Assembly (NCBI RefSeq): GCF_002272245.1
Contig: NZ_NPDD01000041.1
Coordinates: 1-37,316, forward strand
DNA length: 37,316 nucleotides
From: Bacillus sp. 7884-1
GTDB taxonomy: Bacteria; Bacillota; Bacilli; Bacillales; Cytobacillaceae
Direction: 5' to 3'
Position numbers and translations under genes: made by a program. The notes under the pieces are model-generated. The model was given only the letters and a program-made list of their open reading frames with translations, made no database searches and had not been told where the DNA came from. Positions 7,508 to 15,682 of the stretch are shown in pieces; within the stretch, counting starts at the first letter, position 1; each line of letters starts with the position of its first letter.

Positions 7508-7972
7508 TTATCTTGGAGGATAAGTACCTAAAGCGGGTGCTCCGGCTCCAAAAGGATACTCATATTCAATTTCTTCATCAAACGTAATGTAGTCGATCGG
7601 CACCATTGGGATAAGGAAACGGGTACCAACCTGCGGGTCACTTAAAATAACATGGTCTCTTCCGGCAGCTTCAATAATACCAACAAATTTCTTGGCATTC
7701 CATTGATTGTTGCCCTCAAAGGTTGCATAAACGGTGGCTAACTTTCCTTTGTTTAATCGTAAAATATTTTCGATGTACGATTGTTCAACTGGCAGCATTC
7801 CCTGAGGCTGTGGAGCTCCTGCAGGAGGCCCGGATGGAATTCCTTGTTGTGGGAACTGTGGAAAACCTTGCTGTTGCCCGCCAGGAAAGAATCCTTGCCC
7901 TTGATATGGAGTTGCGGCTCCCTGTCTAGCTTGATAGGGCTGATACCCTTGTTGATTATAATACTGATTCAT
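7508..7972 (-). CDS. gerQ: Spore coat protein GerQ
   Basis: 154 residues. GerQ is an inner-coat protein made under sigma-E control. It anchors the cortex-lytic enzyme CwlJ and is needed for Ca-DPA-triggered germination. The first 60 residues are rich in Gln, Tyr, Pro and Gly. The conserved C-terminal domain (about 62-145) includes VEQSYIENILRLNKGK and a late FDEEIEYEYPF. In B. subtilis, transglutaminase cross-links GerQ through lysines near its N-terminus. This protein has no lysine before the LNKGK segment, so cross-linking must differ or use the many glutamines. SD AGGAGGGG precedes the ATG. The match to GerQ is clear. Confidence 0.92.
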   Translation of the reverse strand: MNQYYNQQGYQPYQARQGAATPYQGQGFFPGGQQQGFPQFPQQGIPSGPPAGAPQPQGMLPVEQSYIENILRLNKGKLATVYATFEGNNQWNAKKFVGIIEAAGRDHVILSDPQVGTRFLIPMVPIDYITFDEEIEYEYPFGAGAPALGTYPPR

Positions 7973-8155
7973 CTTTTCCCCTCCTAAAAATAACTAACCC
8001 TTTTGTACCAACATTCTATTCATACTCCCAGAAGCCTAGATGGTGACAATCGGGATAGTCCCGTTTGTAAGATGATTCGGAGCTAAAACTTAAGACTCGC
8101 TGTTTTATTAGTATGAGGAGGAAAGGGGAAATATGACTTAACGGAAATACAAAAA

Positions 8156-8179
8156 AGTCCTCAGCAGATGCTGAGAACT
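8156..8179 (-). terminator. Terminator of hemQ
   Basis: On the - strand, CTCAGC pairs with GCTGAG around a four-base loop, with outer AGT/ACT pairs. A run of six T follows (8151-8156 complement). Confidence 0.85.
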
Positions 8180-8186
8180 TTCAAGA

Positions 8187-8930
8187 TTAAACATGTAAGA
8201 ATCGAGAAACTCTTTCTTCCTCTAATAGGTTGCCAACAAAGAAGGCACCAAATTCACCGAAACGTGCACTTACTTCATCAAAACGCATTTCATAGACAAG
8301 CTTTTTGAATTGAAGAACATCTTCAGCAAAAAGCGTTACGCCCCATTCGTAGTCATCAAAGCCGACTGAACCCGTGATGATTTGTTTCACTTTTCCTGCA
8401 TATGTACGTCCAATCATCCCGTGGCTGCGCATCATACTGCGGCGCTCTTCCATCGGAAGCATATACCAGTTATCATTGCCCTGACGGCGCTTGTCCATTG
8501 GATAGAAACAAACATGCGCTGTTTTAGGTAATTTCGGATAAAGTCGTGCAAGAATTTGTGGATTTTGGTATGGATCCTCACCAGCAGGCAAATAGTTGCT
8601 GAGTTCAACAACGGATACATAAGAATGTGCTGGGATTGTAAATTCAGCTAATTTTGTTTTATTAAATTCTGTTTCAATTTCGTTAAGTTCTTCCATTGTC
8701 GGGCGCAAAATCATCATCATAAAATCAGCTTTTTGACCAACAACAGTATATAAAGCATGGCTGCCTTCGTTACGCTCTTGCGTGTGATTCCACTTTTCAA
8801 CTAGACTTAAAAACTCGTGAATCGCCGATTGGCGTTCATCACTTGAAAGCATTTTCCAAGTTGTCCAATCAACCGTACGGAAATCATGCAAACAATACCA
8901 GCCATCAAGCGTTTGAGCTGCTTCACTCAT
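8187..8930 (-). CDS. hemQ: Coproheme decarboxylase HemQ (chlorite dismutase-like)
   Basis: 247 residues. HemQ converts Fe-coproporphyrin III to protoheme with peroxide, the last step of the coproporphyrin-dependent heme pathway of Gram-positive bacteria. The conserved core is visible: the probable catalytic tyrosine Y143 in [19 protein letters not shown], the proximal heme ligand H170 in MRSHG, and the following GRTYAGKV and [14 protein letters not shown]. The ATG at 8930 has the SD AGGAG 8 nt upstream. An upstream in-frame start adds 29 unconserved residues and is rejected. The gene is monocistronic with its own terminator and divergent from pta. Confidence 0.94.
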   Translation of the reverse strand: MSEAAQTLDGWYCLHDFRTVDWTTWKMLSSDERQSAIHEFLSLVEKWNHTQERNEGSHALYTVVGQKADFMMMILRPTMEELNEIETEFNKTKLAEFTIPAHSYVSVVELSNYLPAGEDPYQNPQILARLYPKLPKTAHVCFYPMDKRRQGNDNWYMLPMEERRSMMRSHGMIGRTYAGKVKQIITGSVGFDDYEWGVTLFAEDVLQFKKLVYEMRFDEVSARFGEFGAFFVGNLLEEERVSRFLHV

Positions 8931-9087
8931 TATAATCACTCCTAAATAATGATTCTTCTTATTAACAATCTTTACTATATCATAGTTTGACCAAGACACG
9001 CTCGAATAAACCATCATGGATAATTTTAAAAAAAGAGGTAAATAGTAAAGGATAGTGTGAGTTTTTTGAATAAAAGAACATTTACTG

Positions 9088-9101
9088 TGAAAACGCTGCC
9101 T
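9088..9101. promoter_or_regulatory. Probable cre (CcpA site) upstream of pta
   Basis: TGAAAACGCTGCCT agrees with the cre consensus at all but two positions and lies just upstream of the putative -35 element. In B. subtilis pta is activated by CcpA through an upstream cre, and the geometry here would fit activation rather than roadblock. Confidence 0.6.
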
Positions 9102-9104
9102 AAG

Positions 9105-9132
9105 TTGAATTTTTCAACAGGTAAAGTATGCT
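9105..9132 (+). promoter_or_regulatory. Candidate sigma-A promoter of pta
   Basis: TTGAAT (9105-9110), 16-nt spacer, TATGCT (9127-9132), 33 nt before the start codon. Confidence 0.55.
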
Positions 9133-9165
9133 AAATGAAGAAGATATATTTAGGGAGGATTTAAT

Positions 9166-10140
9166 GTGGCAGATTTATTTGAAGGTTTAAAACAAAAATT
9201 ATCAGGCCGTGATTTAAGGATTGTTTTTCCAGAAGGCTTGGATGAGCGAATTGTTCGGGCAGCAAGCAGGCTAGCAGAAGAAAAGCGATTAACCCCTATT
9301 TTGGTAGGAAATATCGAACAAGTTCAGGCAAAGGCTCAGGAGCTTGGCGTTTCCTTGGATGCAGCAGAAATTTATGACCCAGCGAACTATGCTGCAATGG
9401 ACGAGCTTGTGGCAGCGTTTGTGGAACGCCGTAAAGGAAAAGCTACTGAAGAAGATGCACGTAAGATCTTATTAGATGAAAATTATTTTGGCACCATGTT
9501 GGTGTACTTAAATAAAGCAGACGGTTTGGTGAGCGGTGCGGCGCACTCTACAGCCGATACGGTTCGACCTGCGCTGCAAATTATAAAAACAAAAGAGGGC
9601 GTGAAGAAGACGTCTGGCGTCTTCATCATGGTTCGTGAGGATGAAAAATATGTATTTGCCGATTGCGCCATCAATATTGCGCCGGACAGCAATGATTTAG
9701 CGGAAATTGCGGTGGAAAGTGCGAAAACGGCAAATATGTTTGAAATGGAACCTCGGATAGCCATGCTTAGCTTCTCTACAAAGGGCTCAGCGAAGTCTCC
9801 AGAAACCCTGAGAGTCTCAGGAGCAGTGGAAGAAGCAAAGCGTCGTGAGCCATCTTTGGTAATTGATGGCGAGTTTCAATTTGATGCAGCATTTGTACCA
9901 TCTGTGGCGAAAAAGAAAGCACCAGATTCACCACTTCAAGGGGACGCGAACGTGTTTATTTTCCCGAGCCTCGAAGCAGGTAACATCGGCTACAAAATTG
10001 CGCAGCGTTTAGGCGGGTTCGAAGCAGTTGGTCCGATCCTTCAAGGGTTAAATAAACCGGTGAACGATCTATCACGCGGCTGTAATGAAGAAGATGTCTA
10101 TAAATTGGCATTAATTACGGCGGCGCAGGGAATAAAATAG
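9166..10140 (+). CDS. pta: Phosphate acetyltransferase Pta
   Basis: 324 residues, the usual length of the Bacillus enzyme. It interconverts acetyl-CoA and acetyl phosphate and is the first step of overflow acetate excretion. Long segments match the family closely: IVFPEGLDERI, KATEEDARKILL, DENYFGTML, GAAHSTADTVRPALQI, FADCAINIAPD, MLSFSTKGSAKS, DGEFQFDAA, and VFIFPSLEAGNIGYK near the end. The start is GTG at 9166, preceded by AGGGAGG 7 nt away. An overlapping ATG at 9164 is out of frame. A probable cre and promoter lie upstream and a terminator lies 10 nt after the stop, so it is transcribed alone. Confidence 0.97.
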   Translation: MADLFEGLKQKLSGRDLRIVFPEGLDERIVRAASRLAEEKRLTPILVGNIEQVQAKAQELGVSLDAAEIYDPANYAAMDELVAAFVERRKGKATEEDARKILLDENYFGTMLVYLNKADGLVSGAAHSTADTVRPALQIIKTKEGVKKTSGVFIMVREDEKYVFADCAINIAPDSNDLAEIAVESAKTANMFEMEPRIAMLSFSTKGSAKSPETLRVSGAVEEAKRREPSLVIDGEFQFDAAFVPSVAKKKAPDSPLQGDANVFIFPSLEAGNIGYKIAQRLGGFEAVGPILQGLNKPVNDLSRGCNEEDVYKLALITAAQGIK

Positions 10141-10149
10141 TGTTTTGGG

Positions 10150-10177
10150 AGCCAGTCCTGGGTGGGGCTGGCTTTTT
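10150..10177 (+). terminator. Terminator of pta
   Basis: Stem AGCCAGTCC (10150-10158) with GGGCTGGCT (10164-10172, one G-T pair) followed by five T. The 21-nt array begins 22 nt further on. Confidence 0.9.
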
Positions 10178-10198
10178 AAATTGGGGGTTTCTGAGTTT

Positions 10199-10333
10199 TG
10201 GACTATTTTTGGTGGGTTATGGACTTTTTTGAGCGGCATTTGGACTATTTTCAATAGGGTTATGGACCTTTTTGAGACCCATTTGGACTTTTTTAGAGGG
10301 GTTTTGTACGATTAGACAATATGTGGAAATCAG
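10199..10333 (+). repeat. Intergenic 21-nt-period array A (TGGAC units) with conserved tail
   Basis: TGGAC occurs at 10199, 10220, 10241, 10263 and 10284 (steps 21, 21, 22, 21), with TGTAC at 10305. Each unit continues with a T-tract. Units alternate: 10199 and 10241 read TGGACTATTTT and end GGGTTA, whereas 10220 and 10263 read TGGAC, five or more T or C/T, GAG and end CATT. The higher-order period is therefore about 42 nt. The array ends in a tail (10302-10333) that matches 29642-29611 on the other strand at 27 of 32 bases. It fills most of the gap between pta and lipL. No convincing gene is encoded. Confidence 0.85.
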
Positions 10334-10411
10334 CGGCAAACATAGTAACTGTTTAAACTAGTTTCTTTTTGCTAAAATAAGCTTACTATTCATTTTGAGG
10401 AGAACAACAAT

Positions 10412-11242
10412 ATGGAAGGTTTATTGCGTCAACAAGAATGGCGGATTATTGATCAGTCGAGTACTGGCCGCCATTTTCAAGCATTACAGTCGTTTGGCAC
10501 CGATGATACCTTATGTGCTTCTGTCGGATCTGGACAGGCTCCAGCGACGGCAAGAACCTGGGTTCATCACAATACCATCGTACTCGGGATACAAGATACC
10601 AAACTGCCATTCTTAAAAGAAGGAAGACAGTTTCTTGAAGCACAGGGCTATCAGTCTATTGTCCGAAACTCAGGCGGGTTAGCGGTGGTGCTCGATGAAG
10701 GGGTTTTGAATATCTCATTGATCCTCCCTGAAAAAGAAAAAGGGATAGATATAAACCGCGGGTACGATACTATGTGGCAGCTTATTCAAGATATGTTTGC
10801 TGAATATAATAAGAATATTGAGGCACGAGAAATCGTCGGCTCCTATTGCCCAGGAAGCTATGATCTTAGTATCGATGGGAAAAAATTCGCTGGCATTTCG
10901 CAGCGCCGCCTCAAAAAAGGGGTCGCAGTTCAAATCTATTTATGTGTCAATGGCAGCGGCAGTAAGCGGGCACAGGTAATTAAACAATTTTATGAGATTG
11001 CTAAAGGCGACCAGCAGACAAAGTTCACCTATCCAGAGATTGTACCTGAGGTCATGGCCTCCCTATCTGAGCTTTTGGAAACTCCGATTACCATTTCAGA
11101 TGTCATGCTGCGTCTATTAAACCAATTAAAGAAGAACAGCGGCCATCTTTACGCCGGACCATTAAATGAGCTGGAATTGGACCTCCTTCCCGGCTATTAT
11201 CAAAGAATAATTGAACGAAATGAAAAACTCGATGAAATGTAA
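10412..11242 (+). CDS. lipL: Octanoyl-[GcvH]:protein N-octanoyltransferase LipL
   Basis: 276 residues. LipL moves octanoyl or lipoyl groups from GcvH to E2 subunits of 2-oxoacid dehydrogenases in the Bacillus lipoate relay. It belongs to the biotin/lipoate ligase (BPL_LplA) fold. The catalytic cysteine is C146 in [12 protein letters not shown], followed by the conserved lysine K158 in [12 protein letters not shown]. Also conserved are [16 protein letters not shown] and the C-terminal LPGYYQRI region. ATG at 10412 with TGAGGAG upstream. It stands where ywfL lies in B. subtilis, between pta and rsfA, and is closed by its own terminator. Confidence 0.93.
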   Translation: MEGLLRQQEWRIIDQSSTGRHFQALQSFGTDDTLCASVGSGQAPATARTWVHHNTIVLGIQDTKLPFLKEGRQFLEAQGYQSIVRNSGGLAVVLDEGVLNISLILPEKEKGIDINRGYDTMWQLIQDMFAEYNKNIEAREIVGSYCPGSYDLSIDGKKFAGISQRRLKKGVAVQIYLCVNGSGSKRAQVIKQFYEIAKGDQQTKFTYPEIVPEVMASLSELLETPITISDVMLRLLNQLKKNSGHLYAGPLNELELDLLPGYYQRIIERNEKLDEM

Positions 11243-11244
11243 AA

Positions 11245-11280
11245 GGCCGTAAACCCTTAATGGATTTACGGCCCTTTTTT
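11245..11280. terminator. Terminator of lipL
   Basis: Stem GGCCGTAAA (11245-11253) with TTTACGGCC (11265-11273), followed by CTTTTTT. It lies between convergent lipL and rsfA, but the T-run is strong only on the + strand. Confidence 0.88.
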
Positions 11281-11355
11281 AAGAGGATATTGTTCTTCTC
11301 CCAATAGCTCCGTATAGCTCAAGCGCTGATAGGCAGGCGATTCTAGCTATTCGTT

Positions 11356-12108
11356 TTACTCAGCGACCTTCTCTAAATTTCCATTACGGTCCATTTTGAA
11401 TTTTGTCGCAGGTCTTTCTTCTTCTTCAAATAATACAAGCTTACGAGCGCGGTTCATGATTTTCATGAGTGTCTCGTAATCTTCCTGGATGGTTTCGGTA
11501 TTTTGCTCAAGACCTTCAATTTTTGCAGACATTTCTTCATTCTGCTTACGTAACTCTGCGATTTCGCGCTTTAATCTTTCATTCTCACTTTTTAATGCTT
11601 CATTTTGCAGATTGGCATGATTAAAGTTTTGCAAGTAATCAATGACGCTATCAAGCGATAGTCCTGATGCCGTTGGTGCTGCTTGTCTATAAGTCTGTGC
11701 TGAAACAGGTGCCTTCACATAGGTTTCAGCGGCAACCTCTGTTGTTAAATCTGGCATCTCATAAGAAGAAGCTTCCATTGGAACTTCCATAGGTGCTGCT
11801 AGTGTTTCAAAGTCATCTACAGCTGGGACTGGAGGATTATAAAGTAACTTTTTCTTTCCTCCTTGGTCTTTTCCTAACACTCTTTGTCTTTGTTTACGTT
11901 GTTTTTTAGCTAATTGCAATGCTTTTTCATAGCGATGGCGCACAACCGCATTCCATCTGAATCCACAGGCCGCGGATGTCCGATTTAGCTTGTCGCCAAC
12001 CTCTTCAAAAGCGTTCAGCTGGGTACTTCCTTCACGTACGTGGCGAAGGACGGTTTCAGCTAGCAATAGATCATCTTCATCTGTCCAGGCATCTTGCCTT
12101 ACTTTCAT
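11356..12108 (-). CDS. rsfA: Prespore-specific transcription factor RsfA
   Basis: 250 residues. RsfA fine-tunes the sigma-F regulon in the forespore. Residues about 5-60 form a Myb/SANT-like DNA-binding domain ([16 protein letters not shown], then [20 protein letters not shown]). A basic stretch follows (KKQRKQRQR), then a low-complexity linker and a coiled coil at about 166-206 ([19 protein letters not shown]). The ATG at 12108 has the SD GGGAG. An upstream in-frame start would add 29 residues and is not supported. A GTATA element occurs upstream on the - strand, but I could not find a matching sigma-F -10. Orthology to B. subtilis RsfA/YwfN is clear from domain order and locus. Confidence 0.9.
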   Translation of the reverse strand: MKVRQDAWTDEDDLLLAETVLRHVREGSTQLNAFEEVGDKLNRTSAACGFRWNAVVRHRYEKALQLAKKQRKQRQRVLGKDQGGKKKLLYNPPVPAVDDFETLAAPMEVPMEASSYEMPDLTTEVAAETYVKAPVSAQTYRQAAPTASGLSLDSVIDYLQNFNHANLQNEALKSENERLKREIAELRKQNEEMSAKIEGLEQNTETIQEDYETLMKIMNRARKLVLFEEEERPATKFKMDRNGNLEKVAE

Positions 12109-12374
12109 TCTTTTCAACTCCCTAAATAATAATTTCAATGTACTCGCCAGACGAGTTTTTAAAAGTTCTAGTCTTATCTTGGACAAGTTTTTCAAGCTTT
12201 ATACCAAAATGTCTGCAAGGATAATAGTTTTTTTAACTAAAAGAGTTAGAAGGATTTCAAAAGAAAAGCAACTTGCAATGGATAGAAAGAAATTGTAAAA
12301 TACCTAAGGAGTTAAACCGTAAATAAATTGGATAAAATAATCGTATAGATACCCGAAAAGAAAGGGTGGAAGTA

Positions 12375-12596
12375 ATGTCAAATGAATTCCGCGTTTGTGA
12401 TGATTGTCAGGCCGTGAATCTTAAGACATTAATCCCTCGTTTGAAAGAATTGGATCCTGAAGCTGAAATAAAAATTGGCTGCCAATCTTATTGTGGACCT
12501 GGCCGGAAGAAAACATTTGCCTTTATCAATAACCGTCCGGTTGCTGCCCTAACCGAAGAGGAATTAATGGAGAAAGTAAATAAAAAGCTAAAATAA
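12375..12596 (+). CDS. Small DUF1450-like cysteine protein
   Basis: 73 residues, ATG at 12375 after AAAGGGTGG; the GTG at 12366 lies inside this SD and is rejected. Four cysteines are arranged as C8-x2-C11 near the start and C38-x3-C42 in GCQSYCGPG. The downstream [17 protein letters not shown] segment resembles the YuzB/DUF1450 family, which has a thioredoxin-like fold related to thin ferredoxins. Metal or Fe-S binding is possible but not shown. It lies alone between rsfA (divergent) and ywfO, with its own terminator. Confidence 0.75.
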   Translation: MSNEFRVCDDCQAVNLKTLIPRLKELDPEAEIKIGCQSYCGPGRKKTFAFINNRPVAALTEEELMEKVNKKLK

Positions 12597-12634
12597 TCAC
12601 CTACGGCTTCGCGATCCTAGGTGATTTTTCTTTT
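12595..12634 (+). terminator. Terminator of the DUF1450-like gene
   Basis: Stem AATCACCTA (12595-12603, overlapping the stop codon) with TAGGTGATT (12618-12626), then a T-rich run. Confidence 0.88.
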
Positions 12635-12716
12635 CATGTCTTTGTCGAAAAATCCTGCAGAAAATTGTTGGTAATTGGGATATAATAGAAGAAAGTTTAG
12701 AGGAAGAGGGAAAGCA

Positions 12717-14015
12717 ATGCGATATTCGGCGGAAAAACTGAGTGAAGAAAAAGTGTTTAAAGACCCTGTTCATCGCTACGTACACGTACGTGATCGCGTG
12801 ATTTGGGATTTGGTCGGAACAAAAGAGTTTCAACGCCTGCGCCGTATCAAACAGCTTGGCACCACCTTTTTAACCTTCCATGGCGCTGAGCACAGCCGCT
12901 TTAACCATTCTCTCGGAGTATATGAAATTGTCAGACGCATTATTGATGATGTGTTTGCAGGCAGACCGGAATGGAATGACGATGACCGTCTTCTTACTCT
13001 GTGCGCCGCTCTTCTCCACGATTTGGGGCATGGTCCATTTTCCCATTCATTTGAAAAAGTATTCGACTTCGACCATGAGGATTTTACACAGAACATTGTC
13101 TTAGGAGATACAGAGGTCAATTTTATTTTAAAAAAGGTTAGTCCTGATTTTCCCCAGCAAGTTGCTGAAGTGATTGCGAAAACATCTGCCAAAAAGCTCG
13201 TGGTCAGCTTAATTTCCAGTCAAATCGATGCGGATCGGATGGATTACTTGCAGAGGGATGCTTATTTTACTGGTGTAAGCTATGGTCAATTTGATATGGA
13301 GAGAATTCTTCGTGTTATGAGGCCAAAGGAAGACCAGGTAGTCATTAAGAAAAGCGGTATGCATGCGGTTGAGGATTATATTATGAGCCGCTATCAGATG
13401 TATTGGCAGGTATATTTTCATCCTGTTTCCCGAAGTGCCGAAGTGATTTTGACCAAAATTCTTCACCGCGCCAAGCAGCTTTATGAAAACAATTACTCTT
13501 TTAAAAACGATCCGATTCACTTTTATTCTTTCTTTACTGACAAGGTAACGTTAGAAGACTATTTAAAGCTAGATGAATCGATTATTATGTATTACTTTCA
13601 AATCTGGCAGGATGAAGACGACCAGATTTTAAGCGACCTTTGCCGGCGTTTTGTGAATCGGAATTTATTTAAATATGCCGAGTTTGATCCTGCGAAGGAG
13701 TATAAAAAGCTCGCTGAATTGAATCGTCTTTTTGAAAAAGCAGGAATTGACCCTGAATATTATTTAGTTGTCGATTCTTCCTCAGATTTACCTTATGATT
13801 TTTATCGTCCGGGTGAGGAAGAGGAGCGTTTACCCATTCATTTATTAATGAAGAGCGGGGAATTGAAGGAGCTTTCTCGAGAGTCCGAGATTGTGGATGC
13901 GATCTCTGGTAAAAGGAGAACCGACCATAAACTGTATTACCCTGGTGATTTCTTAGAGGATGAATCCTCGGAAAAAGAAATAAAAAAACAAATACGTAGC
14001 CTATTAGAGATATAA
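12717..14015 (+). CDS. ywfO: HD-domain phosphohydrolase YwfO
   Basis: 432 residues, matching B. subtilis YwfO. The HD-domain metal ligands are visible: H64 in RFNHSLG, the H101-D102 pair in LLHDLGHGPFSH, H105 and H110. A later aspartate lies in SSQIDADRMDYL. This arrangement is that of the dNTP triphosphohydrolase-like (SAMHD1-related) branch, so the likely substrate is a (deoxy)nucleotide; the exact one is not known from sequence. The ATG at 12717 follows GAGGAAGAGGG. An earlier in-frame start at 12675 overlaps the SD region and lacks support. ywgA starts 24 nt downstream and is probably co-transcribed. Confidence 0.9.
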   Translation: MRYSAEKLSEEKVFKDPVHRYVHVRDRVIWDLVGTKEFQRLRRIKQLGTTFLTFHGAEHSRFNHSLGVYEIVRRIIDDVFAGRPEWNDDDRLLTLCAALLHDLGHGPFSHSFEKVFDFDHEDFTQNIVLGDTEVNFILKKVSPDFPQQVAEVIAKTSAKKLVVSLISSQIDADRMDYLQRDAYFTGVSYGQFDMERILRVMRPKEDQVVIKKSGMHAVEDYIMSRYQMYWQVYFHPVSRSAEVILTKILHRAKQLYENNYSFKNDPIHFYSFFTDKVTLEDYLKLDESIIMYYFQIWQDEDDQILSDLCRRFVNRNLFKYAEFDPAKEYKKLAELNRLFEKAGIDPEYYLVVDSSSDLPYDFYRPGEEEERLPIHLLMKSGELKELSRESEIVDAISGKRRTDHKLYYPGDFLEDESSEKEIKKQIRSLLEI

Positions 14016-14039
14016 CCCTGGAGTAGGAGCTGACGAGCG

Positions 14040-14549
14040 TTGTTAAAAGATCATGCTAAGCTGATGCAGGCTGTTTTAGTATCCGGAGAAATCATCGGGA
14101 GAAAAAAGCTGCAAAAGATGATATATATTGCAAAAAAGGTGTCATTTCCGTTCCATGAACGGTTTCAGTTTCATTTTTATGGCCCATATTCTGAGGAACT
14201 AACATTACGAGTGGAAGAGCTTTGCAATATGGGATTCCTCAATGAAATCAAAGAGAAAAAGGGCGGCTACTTTCAATACCGCTATACCCTGACAGACACT
14301 GGAAAAGAGTTTTTAAGCTTAAACGAAGTGGAAATGCCATGTTTACAAGATTGCCTAGGGGATATGAACGAGCAGAATGCTAGATTCCTCGAGCTTGTTT
14401 CGACTGTTTTATATTTTGATAATCTATCGAAAGAAGAAGTAACCGACAAAGTCTTTACTTTAAAAAGCAGCCAGCGTTATACAGAGGAAGAAATCGACCA
14501 AGCCTATGCCTATATTGAGGCATTAAAAGAAAAAGCTAAACTTAATTAG
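14040..14549 (+). CDS. ywgA: YwgA family protein
   Basis: 169 residues with a TTG start at 14040, preceded by GTAGGAGC. The N-terminal part (KLMQAVLVSGEIIGRKKLQKMIYIAKKV, broken here for length at about residues 7-30) and FHFYGPYSEEL are conserved. The fold looks like a winged helix-turn-helix related to the Panacea/antitoxin-like family (LQKMIYIA, then YGPYS). It immediately follows ywfO, as in B. subtilis. Function is unknown; a DNA-binding or adaptor role is only inference. A long hairpin terminator follows. Confidence 0.8.
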   Translation: MLKDHAKLMQAVLVSGEIIGRKKLQKMIYIAKKVSFPFHERFQFHFYGPYSEELTLRVEELCNMGFLNEIKEKKGGYFQYRYTLTDTGKEFLSLNEVEMPCLQDCLGDMNEQNARFLELVSTVLYFDNLSKEEVTDKVFTLKSSQRYTEEEIDQAYAYIEALKEKAKLN

Positions 14550-14553
14550 AAAA

Positions 14554-14601
14554 GCGTCCGTGTTTTTGAAGCAGCCTTCAAAGACACGGACACTTTTTTT
14601 G
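14554..14601. terminator. Terminator between ywgA and ywhB (convergent)
   Basis: Outer stem GTCCGTGT (14556-14563) with ACACGGAC (14584-14591) and inner stem TTTGAAG with CTTCAAA. An eight-T run follows on the + strand. Confidence 0.9.
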
Positions 14602-14602
14602 T

Positions 14603-14788
14603 TTATTTATCGCTTGCTCTTACGCCAGCAACACCGTAATGTTCTTTTCGCATTTCTTCAATAAATACGACAACGGCTTCTTTAGGTGCGCCAGTCGTTT
14701 CACTGACAGCATCCGTCACCTTTTCAACAAGTGCTCTTTTCTGGTCATCCGTACGTCCTGGAAGCATTCTTACTGTAACATATGGCAT
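14603..14788 (-). CDS. ywhB: 4-oxalocrotonate tautomerase-like protein YwhB
   Basis: 61 residues. Tautomerase superfamily proteins use the amino-terminal proline, exposed after Met removal, as a general base. The start MPYVTVRMLPGR supplies Pro-1, and the usual arginine near residue 11 is present. The ATG at 14788 is preceded by AAAGGAGGAG. An upstream in-frame extension of 37 residues would bury the catalytic proline and is rejected. The physiological substrate is unknown. It is convergent with ywgA and divergent from ywhC, as in B. subtilis. Confidence 0.92.
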   Translation of the reverse strand: MPYVTVRMLPGRTDDQKRALVEKVTDAVSETTGAPKEAVVVFIEEMRKEHYGVAGVRASDK

Positions 14789-14832
14789 TATGTACTCCTC
14801 CTTTATGGCTGTGTAAAGGAAATTTTTTAATT

Positions 14833-14887
14833 TTGGAACCCTGTTGATTTGTGCGGAAAGCGAAGCGCATGGAGCACAAATCAACAG
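14833..14887. repeat. Internally deleted copy of family 1 repeat, hairpin-forming
   Basis: The left end (14833-14849) matches 37281-37297 at 16 of 17 bases. The right part (14852-14887) matches 9-44 at 35 of 36. The two ends form a perfect 14-bp inverted repeat, CTGTTGATTTGTGC (14841-14854) with GCACAAATCAACAG (14874-14887). It lies in the divergent gap between ywhB and ywhC. Confidence 0.85.
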
Positions 14888-14936
14888 ACTAGTAAACACA
14901 GCCTATTTCTGTATCATAGATAGTTTAGCAAACATT

Positions 14937-14965
14937 TTCATTTTATATCCAGTTTCATGTATACT
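14937..14965 (+). promoter_or_regulatory. Weak candidate promoter of ywhC
   Basis: TATACT at 14960-14965 is a good -10. At 17 nt spacing the -35 is only TTCATT. It lies 35 nt before the TTG start, downstream of the family 1 hairpin. Confidence 0.4.
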
Positions 14966-14999
14966 AAAAGGAAAAAAGAGGAGAAATGGGGAAACCGAT

Positions 15000-15662
15000 T
15001 TGGAAAATTTAGAAGGATTTCTTGCTTATTCATTAAGGGAAATTCCCTATGTCGCGATTACATTAATGATTGCCTTCACGTTTCATGAATTTGCCCATGC
15101 CTACGTTGCCTATAAGTTCGGAGATCATACAGCACAAAAGCAGGGTCGGTTAACATTGAATCCGCTGAAGCATCTTGATCCATTCGGTACCATCTTAATT
15201 TTCATCGCTGGATTTGGCTGGGCAAGACCGGTGCCGGTTAACCGCTTTTTCTTTAAAAAGCCCCGCCTTGCAGGTATATTAGTTTCTGTAGCAGGTCCTC
15301 TTAGTAACCTTATCCTGGCGGCAATAGGTTTTTTTACTGCCTTTGGATTAGCACGAACAGGATTAGCTTTAAATCTCCCAGGCATTTTTGAATTTCTAGA
15401 AATCTTTAACTGGCTGAATTTAGTTCTGTTTGTATTTAATTTATTACCGTTTCCCCCTTTGGATGGCTATCGGATTCTAGAGGATTTGGCGCCAAACGAT
15501 ATTCGAGCAAAAATGACTCAATTTGAACAATACGGAGTATTAATCTTTCTGATTTTGGTGATTACTCCTCTTGATCGCTACACCATCCAGCCGATTTTCC
15601 AATTTATTATCCCTGGAATCTGGGAAGGACTAAATAATTTCTTTTATCAACTATTTTTTTAA
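15000..15662 (+). CDS. ywhC: M50 (site-2-type) membrane metalloprotease YwhC
   Basis: 220 residues and about six membrane segments. The zinc site HEFAH lies in the first hydrophobic helix (TFHEFAHAYVAYKFG), and the second motif is LLPFPPLDGYRI. Between them are RLTLNPLKHLDPFG and FGWARPVPVN, all typical of the site-2 protease branch without PDZ domain. The start is taken as TTG at 15000, giving the family length. GAGGAG lies 16 nt upstream and is better spaced for an out-of-frame ATG at 14986, so initiation here is unusual. ywhD follows after 20 nt. The substrate is unknown. Confidence 0.88.
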   Translation: MENLEGFLAYSLREIPYVAITLMIAFTFHEFAHAYVAYKFGDHTAQKQGRLTLNPLKHLDPFGTILIFIAGFGWARPVPVNRFFFKKPRLAGILVSVAGPLSNLILAAIGFFTAFGLARTGLALNLPGIFEFLEIFNWLNLVLFVFNLLPFPPLDGYRILEDLAPNDIRAKMTQFEQYGVLIFLILVITPLDRYTIQPIFQFIIPGIWEGLNNFFYQLFF

Positions 15663-15682
15663 CATAGGAGGTTACTGGTTTA

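Noticed and set aside
8051..8063. Small hairpin CGGGA-TAG-TCCCG between gerQ and hemQ
   Set aside because: The five-pair stem has a 3-nt loop and no T-run; I could not tie it to a function.
10199..10333. CRISPR array
   Set aside because: The repeated core is only about 11 nt with 10-nt diverged filler, and no cas genes are nearby. The same applies to the other two arrays.
14844..14999. N-terminal extension of YwhC
   Set aside because: It translates the family 1 repeat and the promoter region, and the remaining 220 residues match the family length.
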